Shown here: in pieces, positions 51,206 to 59,371 of the stretch
How the letters are laid out: each line of letters starts with the position of its first letter
Position numbering within the stretch: position 1 is the stretch's first letter
Notes under the pieces: generated by a model
The model's database searches: none
What the model was told of the DNA's origin: nothing
Seen by the model: the letters and a program-made list of their open reading frames with translations, nothing else
Translations under genes and position numbers: made by a program
From: Candidatus Gemmiger stercoripullorum
GTDB taxonomy: Bacteria > Bacillota > Clostridia > Oscillospirales > Ruminococcaceae
Assembly (NCBI GenBank): GCA_019119365.1
Contig: DWXD01000034.1
Location: 1 to 60,417, forward strand
DNA length: 60,417 bases
Direction: 5' to 3'

Positions 51206-51760
51206 TCAGACCTCCATGATCTCCTGGTTCTTCGCGGCGCAGATCTCGTCGATCTTTTTCACGAACTTATCGGTCAGCTTCTGGACTTCCTCTTCCAGGT
51301 TCTTCTGGTCGTCCTCGGTCAGTTCGCCGCCCTTTTTCATGGCTTTGAACTTGTCCATCGCGTCGCGGCGCACGTTGCGCACGGCCACCTTGGCCTCCTC
51401 GCCCTGCTTCTGCACATCCTTGGTCAGCTGCTTGCGGCGCTCTTCGGTGGGCGCCGGGAAGACCAGGCGAATGGTATGGCCGTCGTCGATCGGGTTGATA
51501 CCGATATCGCTGACCTGGATGGCTTTGGAAATCTCCTTGACCATCTTGGCGTCCCAGGGGGTGATGGTCAAGATGCGGGCCTCGGCGACCGCCACCGAAG
51601 CGATCTGGTTGACGGGGGTCGGCGTGCCGTAGTATTCCACCGCCACCTTGTCAAGGATGGCCGGGTTGGCGCGGCCCGCGCGGATGGTGGCCAGCTCACG
51701 GCTGAGGTGGTTGACACAGTTGGACATTTTTTCTTCGTAAATTTTGGTCGTGCTGCTCAT
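51206..51760 (-). CDS. frr: Ribosome recycling factor
   Basis: A 184-residue RRF with the typical motifs LATIRAGRANPAILDKVAVE, YYGTPTPVNQIAS and KIDEICAAKNQEIMEV at the C-terminus. With EF-G it splits ribosomes after termination. ATG 51760 follows AAAAGGAGACC. It is 48 bp downstream of pyrH, a conserved pairing. Confidence 0.97.
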   Translation of the reverse strand: MSSTTKIYEEKMSNCVNHLSRELATIRAGRANPAILDKVAVEYYGTPTPVNQIASVAVAEARILTITPWDAKMVKEISKAIQVSDIGINPIDDGHTIRLVFPAPTEERRKQLTKDVQKQGEEAKVAVRNVRRDAMDKFKAMKKGGELTEDDQKNLEEEVQKLTDKFVKKIDEICAAKNQEIMEV

Positions 51761-51808
51761 AATGGTCTCCTTTTTTCTAAGCGGCCGCTTGGGGCCGGGT
51801 TTTCAGGT

Positions 51809-52516
51809 TCATTCCTTCACCAGGGTGCCGACCTGCTCGCCGCGGGCGGCGCGGGCGATGTTGGCCGGGTCGCCCAAATCGAACACCAAAATCGGCAGGG
51901 CGTTATCCCGGCAGAGGCTGGCGGCGGTTGAATCCATCACGGCCAGGCGCTCGTCCAGCACCTTCGTGAAGGTCAGCGTATCATAGCGCACCGCGTCCGC
52001 AAACTTGTGCGGGTCTTTGTCATACACGCCGTCCACCATCGTGGCCTTGAACATGATATCGGCGCTGATCTCCAGCGCGCGCAGCGCGGATGCCGTATCG
52101 GTGGAGAAAATCGGGTTGCCGGTACCGCCGCCGAACACAACGATGCTCCCCGCTTCCATGGCGGCGATGGCCTTGTCGCTCGTGAAGGTCTCGGCCACCT
52201 GCGGCATCGCCGCGCTGGTCATGACGACCGCGGGCACGCCCTGCTGGCGCAGCGCGTCCTTGACCGCCAGCGCGTTCATGACCGTGGCCAGCATGCCGAT
52301 CTTGTCGGCATCCATGCGGTCCATTTTGCCGCTGGAGCGGCCGCGCCAGAAGTTGCCGCCGCCGACCACAATGCCGATCTGCACGCCCAGATCATGCGCC
52401 TGTTTGATCCCGGCGCAGATCGAAGCGATGACGGCTTCATCAAAACCGGTCCCTTTTTCCCCGGCCAGCGCTTCGCCGCTGAGCTTCAGCAGCACGCGTT
52501 TATATCGAATATCCAT
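51809..52516 (-). CDS. pyrH: UMP kinase
   Basis: A 235-residue kinase that turns UMP into UDP. Motifs: KRVLLKLSGEALAG, GIVVGGGNFWRG, GGGTGNPIFSTDTASALRA and DGVYDKDPHKF. ATG 52516 gives the standard length; the ribosome site (CAGGTGG) is weaker than in the rest of the operon, and the upstream frame extension reads through the promoter. First gene of pyrH-frr-cdsA-dxr-rseP-ispG-polC. Confidence 0.95.
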   Translation of the reverse strand: MDIRYKRVLLKLSGEALAGEKGTGFDEAVIASICAGIKQAHDLGVQIGIVVGGGNFWRGRSSGKMDRMDADKIGMLATVMNALAVKDALRQQGVPAVVMTSAAMPQVAETFTSDKAIAAMEAGSIVVFGGGTGNPIFSTDTASALRALEISADIMFKATMVDGVYDKDPHKFADAVRYDTLTFTKVLDERLAVMDSTAASLCRDNALPILVFDLGDPANIARAARGEQVGTLVKE

Positions 52517-52550
52517 TTCATACACCACCTGACAGATCTCATATAGAATC

Positions 52551-52579
52551 ATTTTACAATAGTTTGCCCGCAAAGTAAA
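52551..52579 (-). promoter_or_regulatory. Promoter of the pyrH operon
   Basis: On the minus strand, TTTACT (52574-52579), 17-bp spacer, TAAAAT (52551-52556). Moderate match. Confidence 0.5.
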
Positions 52580-52584
52580 TAAAA

Positions 52585-52627
52585 AGGCGCAAAAAAATCA
52601 CGCCGCACCCGTTGGCGGGGTACGGCG
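52585..52627 (-). terminator. Terminator of the Spo0A-like/ATPase operon
   Basis: On the minus strand, ACGCCGTACCC pairs with GGGTGCGGCGT and seven T residues follow. It lies between the stop at 52638 and the pyrH promoter. Confidence 0.85.
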
Positions 52628-52637
52628 TCGGTCCTGT

Positions 52638-53480
52638 TTACTCGGTTTCAGCGGCGGCCAGGGCGGTCAGTTCGCGCTGCATGCCGCGGTGCAGGCGCTC
52701 GCGGCGTAGGTGGCGGGACAGCGTATCGTCTTCCAGCAGGATACACCCGGGGTCCGGCTCACAGGGGGGCAGCGAAAATTCCAGCCGCACCCCGCCGCCC
52801 TGCGGCTGCGCGGGGCAGGCAAGCGCCCACCCGAGCGCCGCCGCATACGCCCGCACGATCAGCAGGCCCGTAGCACCGGTGTCCAGCAGGCGCTGGTCCA
52901 GCACACCGTCCCGCAGCAGGGCGAGCCCGGCCGCATCCAGACCGCGGCTGTCGTCCTCATAGATCAGTTTGCGCTCCGGTGTGCAGAACAGGCGCACATG
53001 CGCACCGCCGCAGGCCACCGCGTTGGAGATAAGGTTGCCAAGAATACCGTCCAGGAAAATCTCGTCCATCCTGACCCAGAGCATCGCAGGCATCCGCCCC
53101 AGTTCCACCCGCAACGGGCGGCGGTAAACGGCCAGTTCCTCGTTGGCGCAGGCGCTGAACGCTTCCAGGTATTCGGCCAGGTCGCGCTGCGGGACCGGCT
53201 CTGTCACAGGGCGGCTGCCCAGCGCCGTACCGCGCGCGAGGTCGGCGGCGTTATCCGCCAGGCGTTCCAGCACCGCCAGGCTCTGCTTCATCTCCGCCAG
53301 CATTTTCAGGCACAACGGCCGGATCGCGGGCGAAGCCTGTTTGTCCAGGCAGCGGGTCAGGGCGTCGACCTGGCTTTCCAGCAGGCAGAATTCCCCCGCC
53401 AGGCGGCCCTTGAGACCGCCGCGCAGAGAAAGGTCTTCCGGCGGCAAAAGCCAGCTGTCCACTTGTTCGGGGGGCATCAT
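52638..53480 (-). CDS. Soluble GHKL-ATPase-domain protein paired with the Spo0A-like regulator
   Basis: A 280-residue cytoplasmic protein without membrane helices. A helical N-terminal part (about 15-110, FCLLESQVDALTRCLDK, MLAEMKQSLAVLERLADNAA) resembles a dimerisation domain but has no phospho-acceptor His at the usual place. A histidine-kinase ATPase-like domain follows (about 125-245) with the N box FLDGILGNLISNAV, a G1-like YEDDSRGLD and a G2-like DTGATGLLIVRAY. ATG 53480 follows AAAAGGAGCC and overlaps the Spo0A-like gene by 4 bp. It may be a phosphotransferase of Spo0B type, a phosphatase, or a binding partner. Confidence 0.65.
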   Translation of the reverse strand: MMPPEQVDSWLLPPEDLSLRGGLKGRLAGEFCLLESQVDALTRCLDKQASPAIRPLCLKMLAEMKQSLAVLERLADNAADLARGTALGSRPVTEPVPQRDLAEYLEAFSACANEELAVYRRPLRVELGRMPAMLWVRMDEIFLDGILGNLISNAVACGGAHVRLFCTPERKLIYEDDSRGLDAAGLALLRDGVLDQRLLDTGATGLLIVRAYAAALGWALACPAQPQGGGVRLEFSLPPCEPDPGCILLEDDTLSRHLRRERLHRGMQRELTALAAAETE

Positions 53481-54268
53481 GGGATCGGCTCCTTTTCCAG
53501 CTCGTACTTGGTCACGACGATGGTGCGGGAGATCTCCTCGCTCAGCGCCCGGATCAGCTCCAGGTTGGTCAGGCGGCTGCCCGCCGGTTTGCCAAGCGCC
53601 GCGCACAGCGCGTTGTAGCCCTGCGGCCCGGTGCGGCGCAGCGAGTCGTTGATGCGCTGCAGCGACGCCGTGACCATACCGACGCTGGCGGGCTGGCCTT
53701 CCGCCGCCCACAGGTACAGCTCCTTGGCAATGTACGCGCCCGGCTGCAGCACCGTGCGCACCAGGATGCGCTCCAGATAATGCCAGCCGCTCAAGCGGCG
53801 GTTATAAAACATCCCGCGCATGAGCTCCCAATACCGCTCGCTGACGCAGTAGGCGGCCCATTCAGCCGACCCGGCGACCTGGTGGTATACCTCGCTGAAA
53901 AGCGTGTCGAGACCATATGGCTTTACGATAATACAATTTATTCCGCTTGTCAAGAAATGTTCCGCCTGCATCCGCAGGCTTGGCATCCCGGTCAGAATCA
54001 CACGCGGGTGGCAGCCGAGTACCGCCAGTTTCTGCAGCAGCGGGATCGTATGCTGGCCTTTGAGCAGCACATCCAGGACCAGCACCTGCGGCCGCAGCCC
54101 GCGCTGCACCGCATCCAGCAGCTGCCCGGCGTCCGTGACCGCCGCGCACAGCTCAACATAGGCATGCTCCTGTGCATACAGCTCGACTGCACGGCACTGG
54201 CTGCGGTCGCTGTCCGCAAAAAGCAGGCTCACCTTGCCCGCCTGGTAGACATATTCTTCCCGCTGCAT
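53477..54268 (-). CDS. Diverged Spo0A-like response regulator
   Basis: A 263-residue protein. The receiver domain (about 12-125) keeps an acidic pocket (FADSDRSQC), an Asp in VLVLDVLLKG, Thr in VILTGMP and Lys in IIVKPYG. The C-terminal part (about 155-260) follows the helix pattern of the Spo0A effector: YLERILVRTVLQPGAYIAKE against the Spo0A start, then TASLQRINDSLRR and LTNLELIRALSEEISR. The DNA-reading helix is poorly conserved, so DNA binding may be lost or changed. It lies 15 bp after a DUF6514-like gene and overlaps the ATPase-domain gene. Confidence 0.65.
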   Translation of the reverse strand: MQREEYVYQAGKVSLLFADSDRSQCRAVELYAQEHAYVELCAAVTDAGQLLDAVQRGLRPQVLVLDVLLKGQHTIPLLQKLAVLGCHPRVILTGMPSLRMQAEHFLTSGINCIIVKPYGLDTLFSEVYHQVAGSAEWAAYCVSERYWELMRGMFYNRRLSGWHYLERILVRTVLQPGAYIAKELYLWAAEGQPASVGMVTASLQRINDSLRRTGPQGYNALCAALGKPAGSRLTNLELIRALSEEISRTIVVTKYELEKEPIP

Positions 54269-54283
54269 CGTTTTCCATCCTTT

Positions 54284-54583
54284 TCAGTCTTCACATACCG
54301 CCAGGTCCCCGCATAGATCGCGCAGCACATCGCCCGCCTGCGGCGGCTCTACCCCGTTTTCATATAAAAAACGAACAAGCGCGCACGCCCATTCCCCGCT
54401 GATGCCGCGCAGGCGGCAGGCGAAGACGTTCTGCCCGCCCGGGCCGGTCTGGCGGATCAGGACCCGCACCCCGCCGTCTGCATATTCCAGATCGTACTGT
54501 ACACAGTGCGCCACCTGCAAGCCTTCAATGGGCGAAAATTCCCGCGTGAAAGCAGCCAGCGATTTTGTTTGCGTCGTTTCCAT
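54284..54583 (-). CDS. DUF6514-like small protein
   Basis: A 99-residue acidic protein starting at ATG 54583 (METTQTKSLAAF). It has two beta-rich segments (VQYDLEYADGGVRVLIRQT, FACRLRGIS) and ends with a helix plus VEPPQAGDVLRDLCGDLAV, which fits my memory of DUF6514. The ribosome site GGGAGAG is weak. It is first in a three-gene operon with the Spo0A-like and ATPase-domain genes. Function unknown. Confidence 0.6.
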   Translation of the reverse strand: METTQTKSLAAFTREFSPIEGLQVAHCVQYDLEYADGGVRVLIRQTGPGGQNVFACRLRGISGEWACALVRFLYENGVEPPQAGDVLRDLCGDLAVCED

Positions 54584-54953
54584 CTTCCGAATCTCTCCCC
54601 ATCTTGATTTTGGTTTCCGCCGCTTGCCGTCCGGCCGCGGCTTTTTGTACATTCCTGCGAACAGGATGTTATGAACACATGATACTGATTCACAACGCCA
54701 AAATCAATGCCTGCAGCCCCCGCAGCCATCTATGATTTTATACGCGCAGAGCAAGATTTGCACCATCTTGGCATATTCTATCGCTATATCGTATAATTTA
54801 TAATGCAATATTTATTCTTTCTTTGCGCATACCTTGACGCGCGTACTGTCCACGGGAAATGCAAAACAGCCGCCCCCGGCGGTTTACCCGCCAAAGACGG
54901 CTGTTTTTCTGCCTGTATGGAAAAAGCGCCCTGCTTTGTGCAGGACGCTTCAC
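54584..54953. other. Intergenic region upstream of the DUF6514-like gene
   Basis: 370 bp. It is AT-rich near 54770-54830, with several TATAAT-like boxes and an imperfect TATCGCTATATCG palindrome (54779-54791), possibly the promoter/operator of the three-gene operon. The right part holds a tRNA terminator and a second hairpin (AAGCG-CCTGC/GCAGG-CGCTT near 54923-54950). No gene seen. Confidence 0.5.
54863..54907 (-). terminator. Terminator downstream of the truncated tRNA
   Basis: AAAACAGCCG / CGGCTGTTTT stem with an inner GGCGG/CCGCC stem; T-rich on the minus strand. It would have ended the original tRNA transcript. Confidence 0.72.
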
Positions 54954-54998
54954 TGGTGGACCTGGAGGGATTCGAACCCTTGACCTCTCGGATGCGAA
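54954..54998 (-). tRNA. 3' half of a tRNA gene (attachment-site remnant)
   Basis: Read on the minus strand, TTCGCAT followed by CCGAGAGGTC, a T arm with loop TTCGAAT, the acceptor strand CAGGTCC, A73 and CCA. The 5' half (acceptor 5' strand, D arm, 5' side of the anticodon stem) is missing; unrelated AT-rich DNA takes its place from about 54999. If TTCGCAT is the whole anticodon loop the anticodon would be CGC, but the tRNA's identity is uncertain. This is what the far end of an element inserted into a tRNA gene looks like. Confidence 0.75.
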
Positions 54999-55298
54999 AA
55001 GTCATCTGAACATTTTTTGCATGATTTCTAATGCTTTATAGTAGTTTCCGCTCCGTTTCTCTTTCTTTCCGCTACTCTTTAGACCTCAAATCTCCATGTG
55101 GTACGCCGCTGTCTGTGGTGGCCCCTGTGGTCAAAAACGCTCCCACCCCTTTGCCGGAGACGGTTTCCCGGCTTGGACTGGGAGCGTTTTTCATGCCTCT
55201 GACTGCCTGCATGGTAACTCTGAGGGAAAGATTAAGCAAGTCTTTTCTGCGCTGTCCACGCCTCAGAAATTGGGGGGCTGTAAACAAATGCAAGTCCT
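54999..55298. other. Left end of the integrated element, non-coding
   Basis: 300 bp between the tRNA remnant and lysR. The first 50 bases are AT-rich and could be the arm region of an att site. A strong terminator-like hairpin lies at 55133-55191. No convincing gene. Confidence 0.55.
55133..55191. terminator. Terminator-like hairpin downstream of lysR
   Basis: AAAAACGCTCCCA (55133-55145) pairs perfectly with TGGGAGCGTTTTT (55179-55191) around an internal CCGG-rich loop; A5 and T5 ends allow use in both directions. Confidence 0.8.
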
Positions 55299-56189
55299 CT
55301 ATTTTTCCTGCCCCTGCGAGATCTGCTCCTTCAGCCCCTCCAACAGCAGGGAGGCCACCGGGGTAAAGACCTGATATTTCTTCCAAATCAGATACATGGG
55401 CGTTTCCAGCTTCGGCGTCAAAGGCCGGAAGACCAGCCCGCTGCCTGGGGCGGTGTCAATCAGGTGCTGAAAGGTCAGGAGGAAACCCAGCCCCTCCTTG
55501 ACAAAGAGCGAGCCGTTGTAGGCCAGGCGGAAGGAGCCCTCCAGCCGTAGCTGGTCGATCCGGCTGCCGCACCACCGCGGGATGTCGTGCTGCCACCCCT
55601 GCTCGGAGCAGAACAGGGGGAGCCCGATCAGATCGTCCACGCACAGGGCGCTCTTGGCCGCCAGCGGATAGTTGGCGGGCATCACCAGCCCCCACAGGTC
55701 GGCATCCGGAAATTTCAGATAGTTGTACTTGATGGGGTCGGGCTCCTGGACCAGCGCGGCAAAATCCAAAATGCCCTTGTCCAGCTTTTCCGTGACCTGC
55801 TCCGTGTCGCCGCTGGTGATGTGGTAGCGCAGGCCGGGATACGTATTCTTGAAGGTCCGGATCGCGGCAGCAAGATGGCGGATCTGATAGGATTCCGCCA
55901 GGCCAAAATACACGTCGCCGCCCAGCACGTCATCCAGAGCCAGAAATTCCGCCGTAATCTTGTCCGCCATTTTGACCAGATCCTCCGCCCGTTTCCGCAG
56001 CAGAACGCCCTCCTCCGTCAACTGGATGCTGAAGCTGTGGCGCGTAAACAACTTTTTTCCCAGCTCGTCCTCCAGGGATTTTAACTGCTTGGAGAGCGTG
56101 GGCTGGGTCACATGGAGCAGTTCCGCCGCCCGCGTCATGTTTTCCTCTCTGGCAACCGCGAGAAAATACCGCATCGTCCGCAATTCCAT
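55299..56189 (-). CDS. LysR-family transcriptional regulator
   Basis: A 296-residue regulator. The N-terminal helix-turn-helix (about 1-60) is MELRTMRYFLAVAREENMTR followed by AAELLHVTQPTLSKQLKSLE, and the effector-binding domain (about 90-290) follows. Divergent from the hydrolase/acetyltransferase genes, the usual LysR arrangement, so it probably controls them with an unknown ligand. A promoter and an ATATC-AC-GATAT palindrome lie upstream. Codon use is GC-rich but uses more CTC/ACC/GCC than the host core. Confidence 0.93.
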   Translation of the reverse strand: MELRTMRYFLAVAREENMTRAAELLHVTQPTLSKQLKSLEDELGKKLFTRHSFSIQLTEEGVLLRKRAEDLVKMADKITAEFLALDDVLGGDVYFGLAESYQIRHLAAAIRTFKNTYPGLRYHITSGDTEQVTEKLDKGILDFAALVQEPDPIKYNYLKFPDADLWGLVMPANYPLAAKSALCVDDLIGLPLFCSEQGWQHDIPRWCGSRIDQLRLEGSFRLAYNGSLFVKEGLGFLLTFQHLIDTAPGSGLVFRPLTPKLETPMYLIWKKYQVFTPVASLLLEGLKEQISQGQEK

Positions 56190-56222
56190 CGCATCGCCCC
56201 TCCTATGATATTCTGAGAATTT

Positions 56223-56234
56223 ATATCACGATAT
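56223..56234. promoter_or_regulatory. LysR-type palindrome
   Basis: ATATCACGATAT: 5-bp inverted arms around AC, of the T-N-A form LysR regulators bind, directly downstream of the lysR -10 box. Confidence 0.55.
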
Positions 56235-56236
56235 AG

Positions 56237-56265
56237 ATTATAACCATTAGCGAGGCAACGCGCAA
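56237..56265 (-). promoter_or_regulatory. Promoter of lysR
   Basis: On the minus strand, TTGCGC (56260-56265), 17-bp spacer, TATAAT (56237-56242). Confidence 0.62.
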
Positions 56266-56303
56266 GGGGGTATCATAATGGCAGAGCAGAAAAGGGAGGC
56301 GGT

Positions 56304-56519
56304 CTTACGGATGATCTGATCCAAAATCTGAGAGACGCAGGGTGTGATCCCCAGACCCTGGAGACCGTGTGCCGGCTCTATGAAAACCACCAGACCGCTG
56401 ACGCGGTCAAAGCCCTTCGCAGATATCGGTGCCATCTGATGGACGCCCTTCACGAAAGCCAGGAGCGGGTGGACTGCCTGGACTTCCTGATCCGACGCAT
56501 GGGAAAAGAGCTGGTATGA
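56304..56519 (+). pseudogene. Small helical protein gene without a recognisable start codon
   Basis: From 56304 the frame is open for 71 codons and ends TGA 56517. The product is clearly protein-like: LTDDLIQNLRDAGCDPQTLE, VCRLYENHQTADAVKALRRY, CLDFLIRRMGKEL. I know similar 70-residue helical proteins from clostridial genomes, normally beginning M-T/N-D/E-D/E. Here CTT stands where ATG is expected, although GGGAGGCGG precedes it, and the ATG at 56311 is out of frame. It is either a start-lost gene or uses an unusual start. It lies between lysR and the hydrolase gene. Confidence 0.55.
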
Positions 56520-56547
56520 CCGGCAGACAAATCAAGGAGGTACGAAC

Positions 56548-57537
56548 ATGGACAACAAACTCAATTTGATTCAGGAGTGGGACAAGACCTTTCCTCAAAG
56601 CGACCGGGTGGATCACAGTAAGGTCACTTTCGTCAACCGCTTTGGGCTCACCCTGGCGGCCGACCTGTACAAGCCCAAGGGGGCGGCCGGAAAGTTGCCG
56701 GCCATCGCCGTGTGCGGCCCCTTTGGGGCGGTGAAGGAGCAGTGCTCCGGCCTCTACGCCCAGACCATGGCGGAGCGGGGTTTCCTGACCATTGCCTTTG
56801 ACCCCTCCTTTACAGGCGAGAGCGGCGGGAGCCCCCGGTACATGGCCTCCCCGGACATCAACACCGAGGACTTTCAGGCGGCGGTGGACTATCTCTCCCT
56901 GCAGGAGGACGTGGACGAGGAGAAAATCGGCATCATCGGCATCTGCGGCTGGGGCGGCCTGGCGCTGAACACCGCCGCCATCGACACCCGGGTCAAGGCC
57001 ACGGTGGCCTCCACCATGTACGATATGAGCCGGGTGAACGCCAAAGGCTACTTCGACGCCGAGGACAGCGAGGCTACCCGGTACGAGAAACGGAAGGCCC
57101 TCAACGCCCAGCGGCTGGAGGACTGCAAAAACGGCGCTTACGCCCGGGCCGGCGGTTGCCTGCCCCTGCCGGTGCCGGAGGATGTGCCCTTCTATGTGAG
57201 GGACTACAGCGAATACTACAAGGGCCGGGCCTACCACCCCCGCTCCCTGAACTCCAACGAGGGCTGGAACGTCACCGGCTGTATGTCCTTTCTGAACCAG
57301 CCCATCCTCCAGTACACCAATGAGATCCGCTCCGCCGTGCTCATCATCCACGGGGACAAGGCCCACTCCTGCTATATGAGCCGGGACGCCTATGCCCACA
57401 TGACGGAGGGCAACCCCAACCCGGAGAACAAGGAACTGCTGCTGATCCCTGGCGCGGTCCACACGGATCTGTACGACAATCTGGAGGTTATCCCCTTTGA
57501 CAAGATGGAGGATTTCTTCCGCAGGGCCATGGCGTGA
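56548..57537 (+). CDS. Alpha/beta hydrolase with cysteine nucleophile (dienelactone-hydrolase/YcjY-like)
   Basis: A 329-residue alpha/beta-fold hydrolase. The nucleophile elbow reads GIICGWGG-like (IGIICGWGG region GICGWGGLA), with Cys in place of Ser, as in dienelactone hydrolases. The acid is probably the Asp in [10 protein letters not shown] and the catalytic His lies in [10 protein letters not shown]. The N-terminal strand region ([20 protein letters not shown]) matches YcjY-type proteins. No signal peptide, so cytoplasmic. ATG 56548 follows AAGGAGGTACG. Substrate unknown; the neighbours suggest modification of small molecules. Confidence 0.85.
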   Translation: MDNKLNLIQEWDKTFPQSDRVDHSKVTFVNRFGLTLAADLYKPKGAAGKLPAIAVCGPFGAVKEQCSGLYAQTMAERGFLTIAFDPSFTGESGGSPRYMASPDINTEDFQAAVDYLSLQEDVDEEKIGIIGICGWGGLALNTAAIDTRVKATVASTMYDMSRVNAKGYFDAEDSEATRYEKRKALNAQRLEDCKNGAYARAGGCLPLPVPEDVPFYVRDYSEYYKGRAYHPRSLNSNEGWNVTGCMSFLNQPILQYTNEIRSAVLIIHGDKAHSCYMSRDAYAHMTEGNPNPENKELLLIPGAVHTDLYDNLEVIPFDKMEDFFRRAMA

Positions 57538-57583
57538 CGAGGGCAACCACAAGGAGCGCAAGACAGGGAGGCAGGTAATTGCT

Positions 57584-58150
57584 ATGGGATATGAAGTGAT
57601 CGAGACAAGGGCGAAGGAACTGGGCCTTCCGGTGTGGCAGTATATGCGCGTAGCCGCCCAGCGGGCCCAGAAATTGACGGCGGAGCTGAACTTCACCTAC
57701 CACGAGCCGGAGGAGGTGGTGCGGCTGTTCTCGCAGCTTATCGGAAAGCCGGTGGGGGAGGGTTTCTGCCTGTTCCCGCCCTTCTACACCGACTACGGCC
57801 AGAACATCACCATCGGCAAGGGGGTGTTCCTCAACACCAGCTGCCACTTTCAGGACCAGGGGGGCATCACCATCGGGGACGGCGCCCTCATCGGCCACAA
57901 CGTGGTGCTGGCCACCCTGAACCACGGCGAGGACCCGGAGCGCCGGAACGAGACCATCCCGGCCCCTATCGTCATTGGGAAAAACGTGTGGATCGGGGCC
58001 AACGCCACCATCACCCCCGGCGTCACCATCGGGGACGGGGCTATCGTGGCCGCCGGAGCGGTGGTGACAAAAGACGTGCCGCCCAACATGGTGGTGGGCG
58101 GCGTCCCCGCAAAACTCATTCGACCTGTTCGGAAGGAGGAAAACAGATGA
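57584..58150 (+). CDS. Sugar O-acetyltransferase (maltose/galactoside acetyltransferase family)
   Basis: A 188-residue left-handed beta-helix enzyme using acetyl-CoA. The hexapeptide repeats run from about residue 70 to 170 ([64 protein letters not shown]). The catalytic His is in [12 protein letters not shown] 57584 follows GGGAGGCAGG. It starts 46 bp after the hydrolase gene and overlaps the following lipoprotein gene by 4 bp. Confidence 0.92.
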   Translation: MGYEVIETRAKELGLPVWQYMRVAAQRAQKLTAELNFTYHEPEEVVRLFSQLIGKPVGEGFCLFPPFYTDYGQNITIGKGVFLNTSCHFQDQGGITIGDGALIGHNVVLATLNHGEDPERRNETIPAPIVIGKNVWIGANATITPGVTIGDGAIVAAGAVVTKDVPPNMVVGGVPAKLIRPVRKEENR

Positions 58151-59367
58151 AAAAATTGCTGTCCCTATTGCTGGCTGTCTGTACAACGCTCTCCCTGACC
58201 ATGACTGCCTGCGCGGCCCAGGAGGGGCCGGAGGTCGTGCCGCTGGCCGCCGCCTCTCAGCCACTGCCCTTCACCGACGTGCCTGCGGACGCCTGGTACG
58301 CTGATGAGGTGCAATACTGCTATGAGCACGGCATTTTTGCTGGCACCAGCGGCGCCACCTTTTCCCCGGACGACGTGCTGACCCGGGCCATGCTGGTCAC
58401 GATCCTCTACCGGGCGGAAGGAAGCCCCTCTCTGGAGGAGGAGAACCTGAGCTATCTCTTCTCCGATGTGCCGGGGGACAGCTGGTACGCCGACGGGGTC
58501 TACTGGGCCCGGCTTGAGGGCGTGGTGGGCGGCTACGGCGGCAACGTCTTCGGCCCCGATGACCCGGTGACCCGGGAACAGGCAGTGACCATCCTGTGGC
58601 GGCAGGCCGGCTCTCCCGCTGCGTCTGCCGGGGACTTCTCCGACGGGGACGGCATTGCGGCCTGGGCCGCCTCCGCCGCCGGCTGGGCGCTGGGAACGGG
58701 CTTGCTCACCGGCTGGGCGGACGATGCCTTCCACCCCCAGGCCGGTCTTACCCGTGCCGAGGCCGCTGTGCTGCTGGCTCGTTATCAGCAGAGCGGCACA
58801 GCCGGGACCGAGGAGGGCGATCGCACCCTGGTGGCCTACTTCTCTGCCACCGGCACGACCCGCCCGTTGGCGGAGTACGCGGCGGAGATCCTGAACGCCG
58901 GCCTCTATGAGATCGTCCCGGCGGAGCCCTACACGGCGGAGGATCTGGACTACGGCAATTCTGACAGCCGCACCACCCGTGAGCAGAACGACCCGGACGC
59001 CCGCCCCGCCATCTCCGGCGCGGTGGAGAATATGGAGCAGTACGACACGGTGCTGCTGGGCTATACAGAGTGGATCTTCCCCGACCCCCTCCGCCCGGAG
59101 CGGCCCACCCGTCCCAACGCGGCCTACGTTCACATGAAGGAGCTGCTGAAAAGGGCGGGATTGCCCAGTATCAGGTTCCATGATTTGCGGCATACCTTCG
59201 CAACTCACGCCCTGGCCTCCGGGGTAGACGCCAAGACCCTGTCGGGCATCCTGGGGCACACCCAGGCGTCCTTCACCCTGGATACCTACACCCACGTGAC
59301 GGGCGATATGCAGAAGCGGGCCAGTGAGATCGTGGGCGGCTTCATGGAAAATATCATGGTGAGGTGA
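58147..59367 (+). CDS. Chimeric lipoprotein: SLH repeats, partial flavodoxin, and integrase C-terminus
   Basis: A 406-residue protein of three unrelated parts. A lipoprotein signal (lipobox near LTMTAC, residue about 22) comes first. Three S-layer-homology repeats (about 40-215: [53 protein letters not shown]) anchor it to the wall. Then the first 85 residues of a flavodoxin ([19 protein letters not shown] ending YDTVLLGY at 306). From about residue 307 the frame continues into a tyrosine-recombinase C-terminus ([34 protein letters not shown]). The flavodoxin lost its second half, and the integrase lacks its N-terminus. This is a fusion made by deletion or insertion. Confidence 0.82.
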   Translation: MKKLLSLLLAVCTTLSLTMTACAAQEGPEVVPLAAASQPLPFTDVPADAWYADEVQYCYEHGIFAGTSGATFSPDDVLTRAMLVTILYRAEGSPSLEEENLSYLFSDVPGDSWYADGVYWARLEGVVGGYGGNVFGPDDPVTREQAVTILWRQAGSPAASAGDFSDGDGIAAWAASAAGWALGTGLLTGWADDAFHPQAGLTRAEAAVLLARYQQSGTAGTEEGDRTLVAYFSATGTTRPLAEYAAEILNAGLYEIVPAEPYTAEDLDYGNSDSRTTREQNDPDARPAISGAVENMEQYDTVLLGYTEWIFPDPLRPERPTRPNAAYVHMKELLKRAGLPSIRFHDLRHTFATHALASGVDAKTLSGILGHTQASFTLDTYTHVTGDMQKRASEIVGGFMENIMVR

Positions 59368-59371
59368 GCGT

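Noticed and set aside
54779-54810. TATAAT boxes at 54790-54810 as a specific promoter
   Set aside because: Several overlapping AT-rich boxes on both strands lack a matching -35 element, so no single promoter can be chosen.
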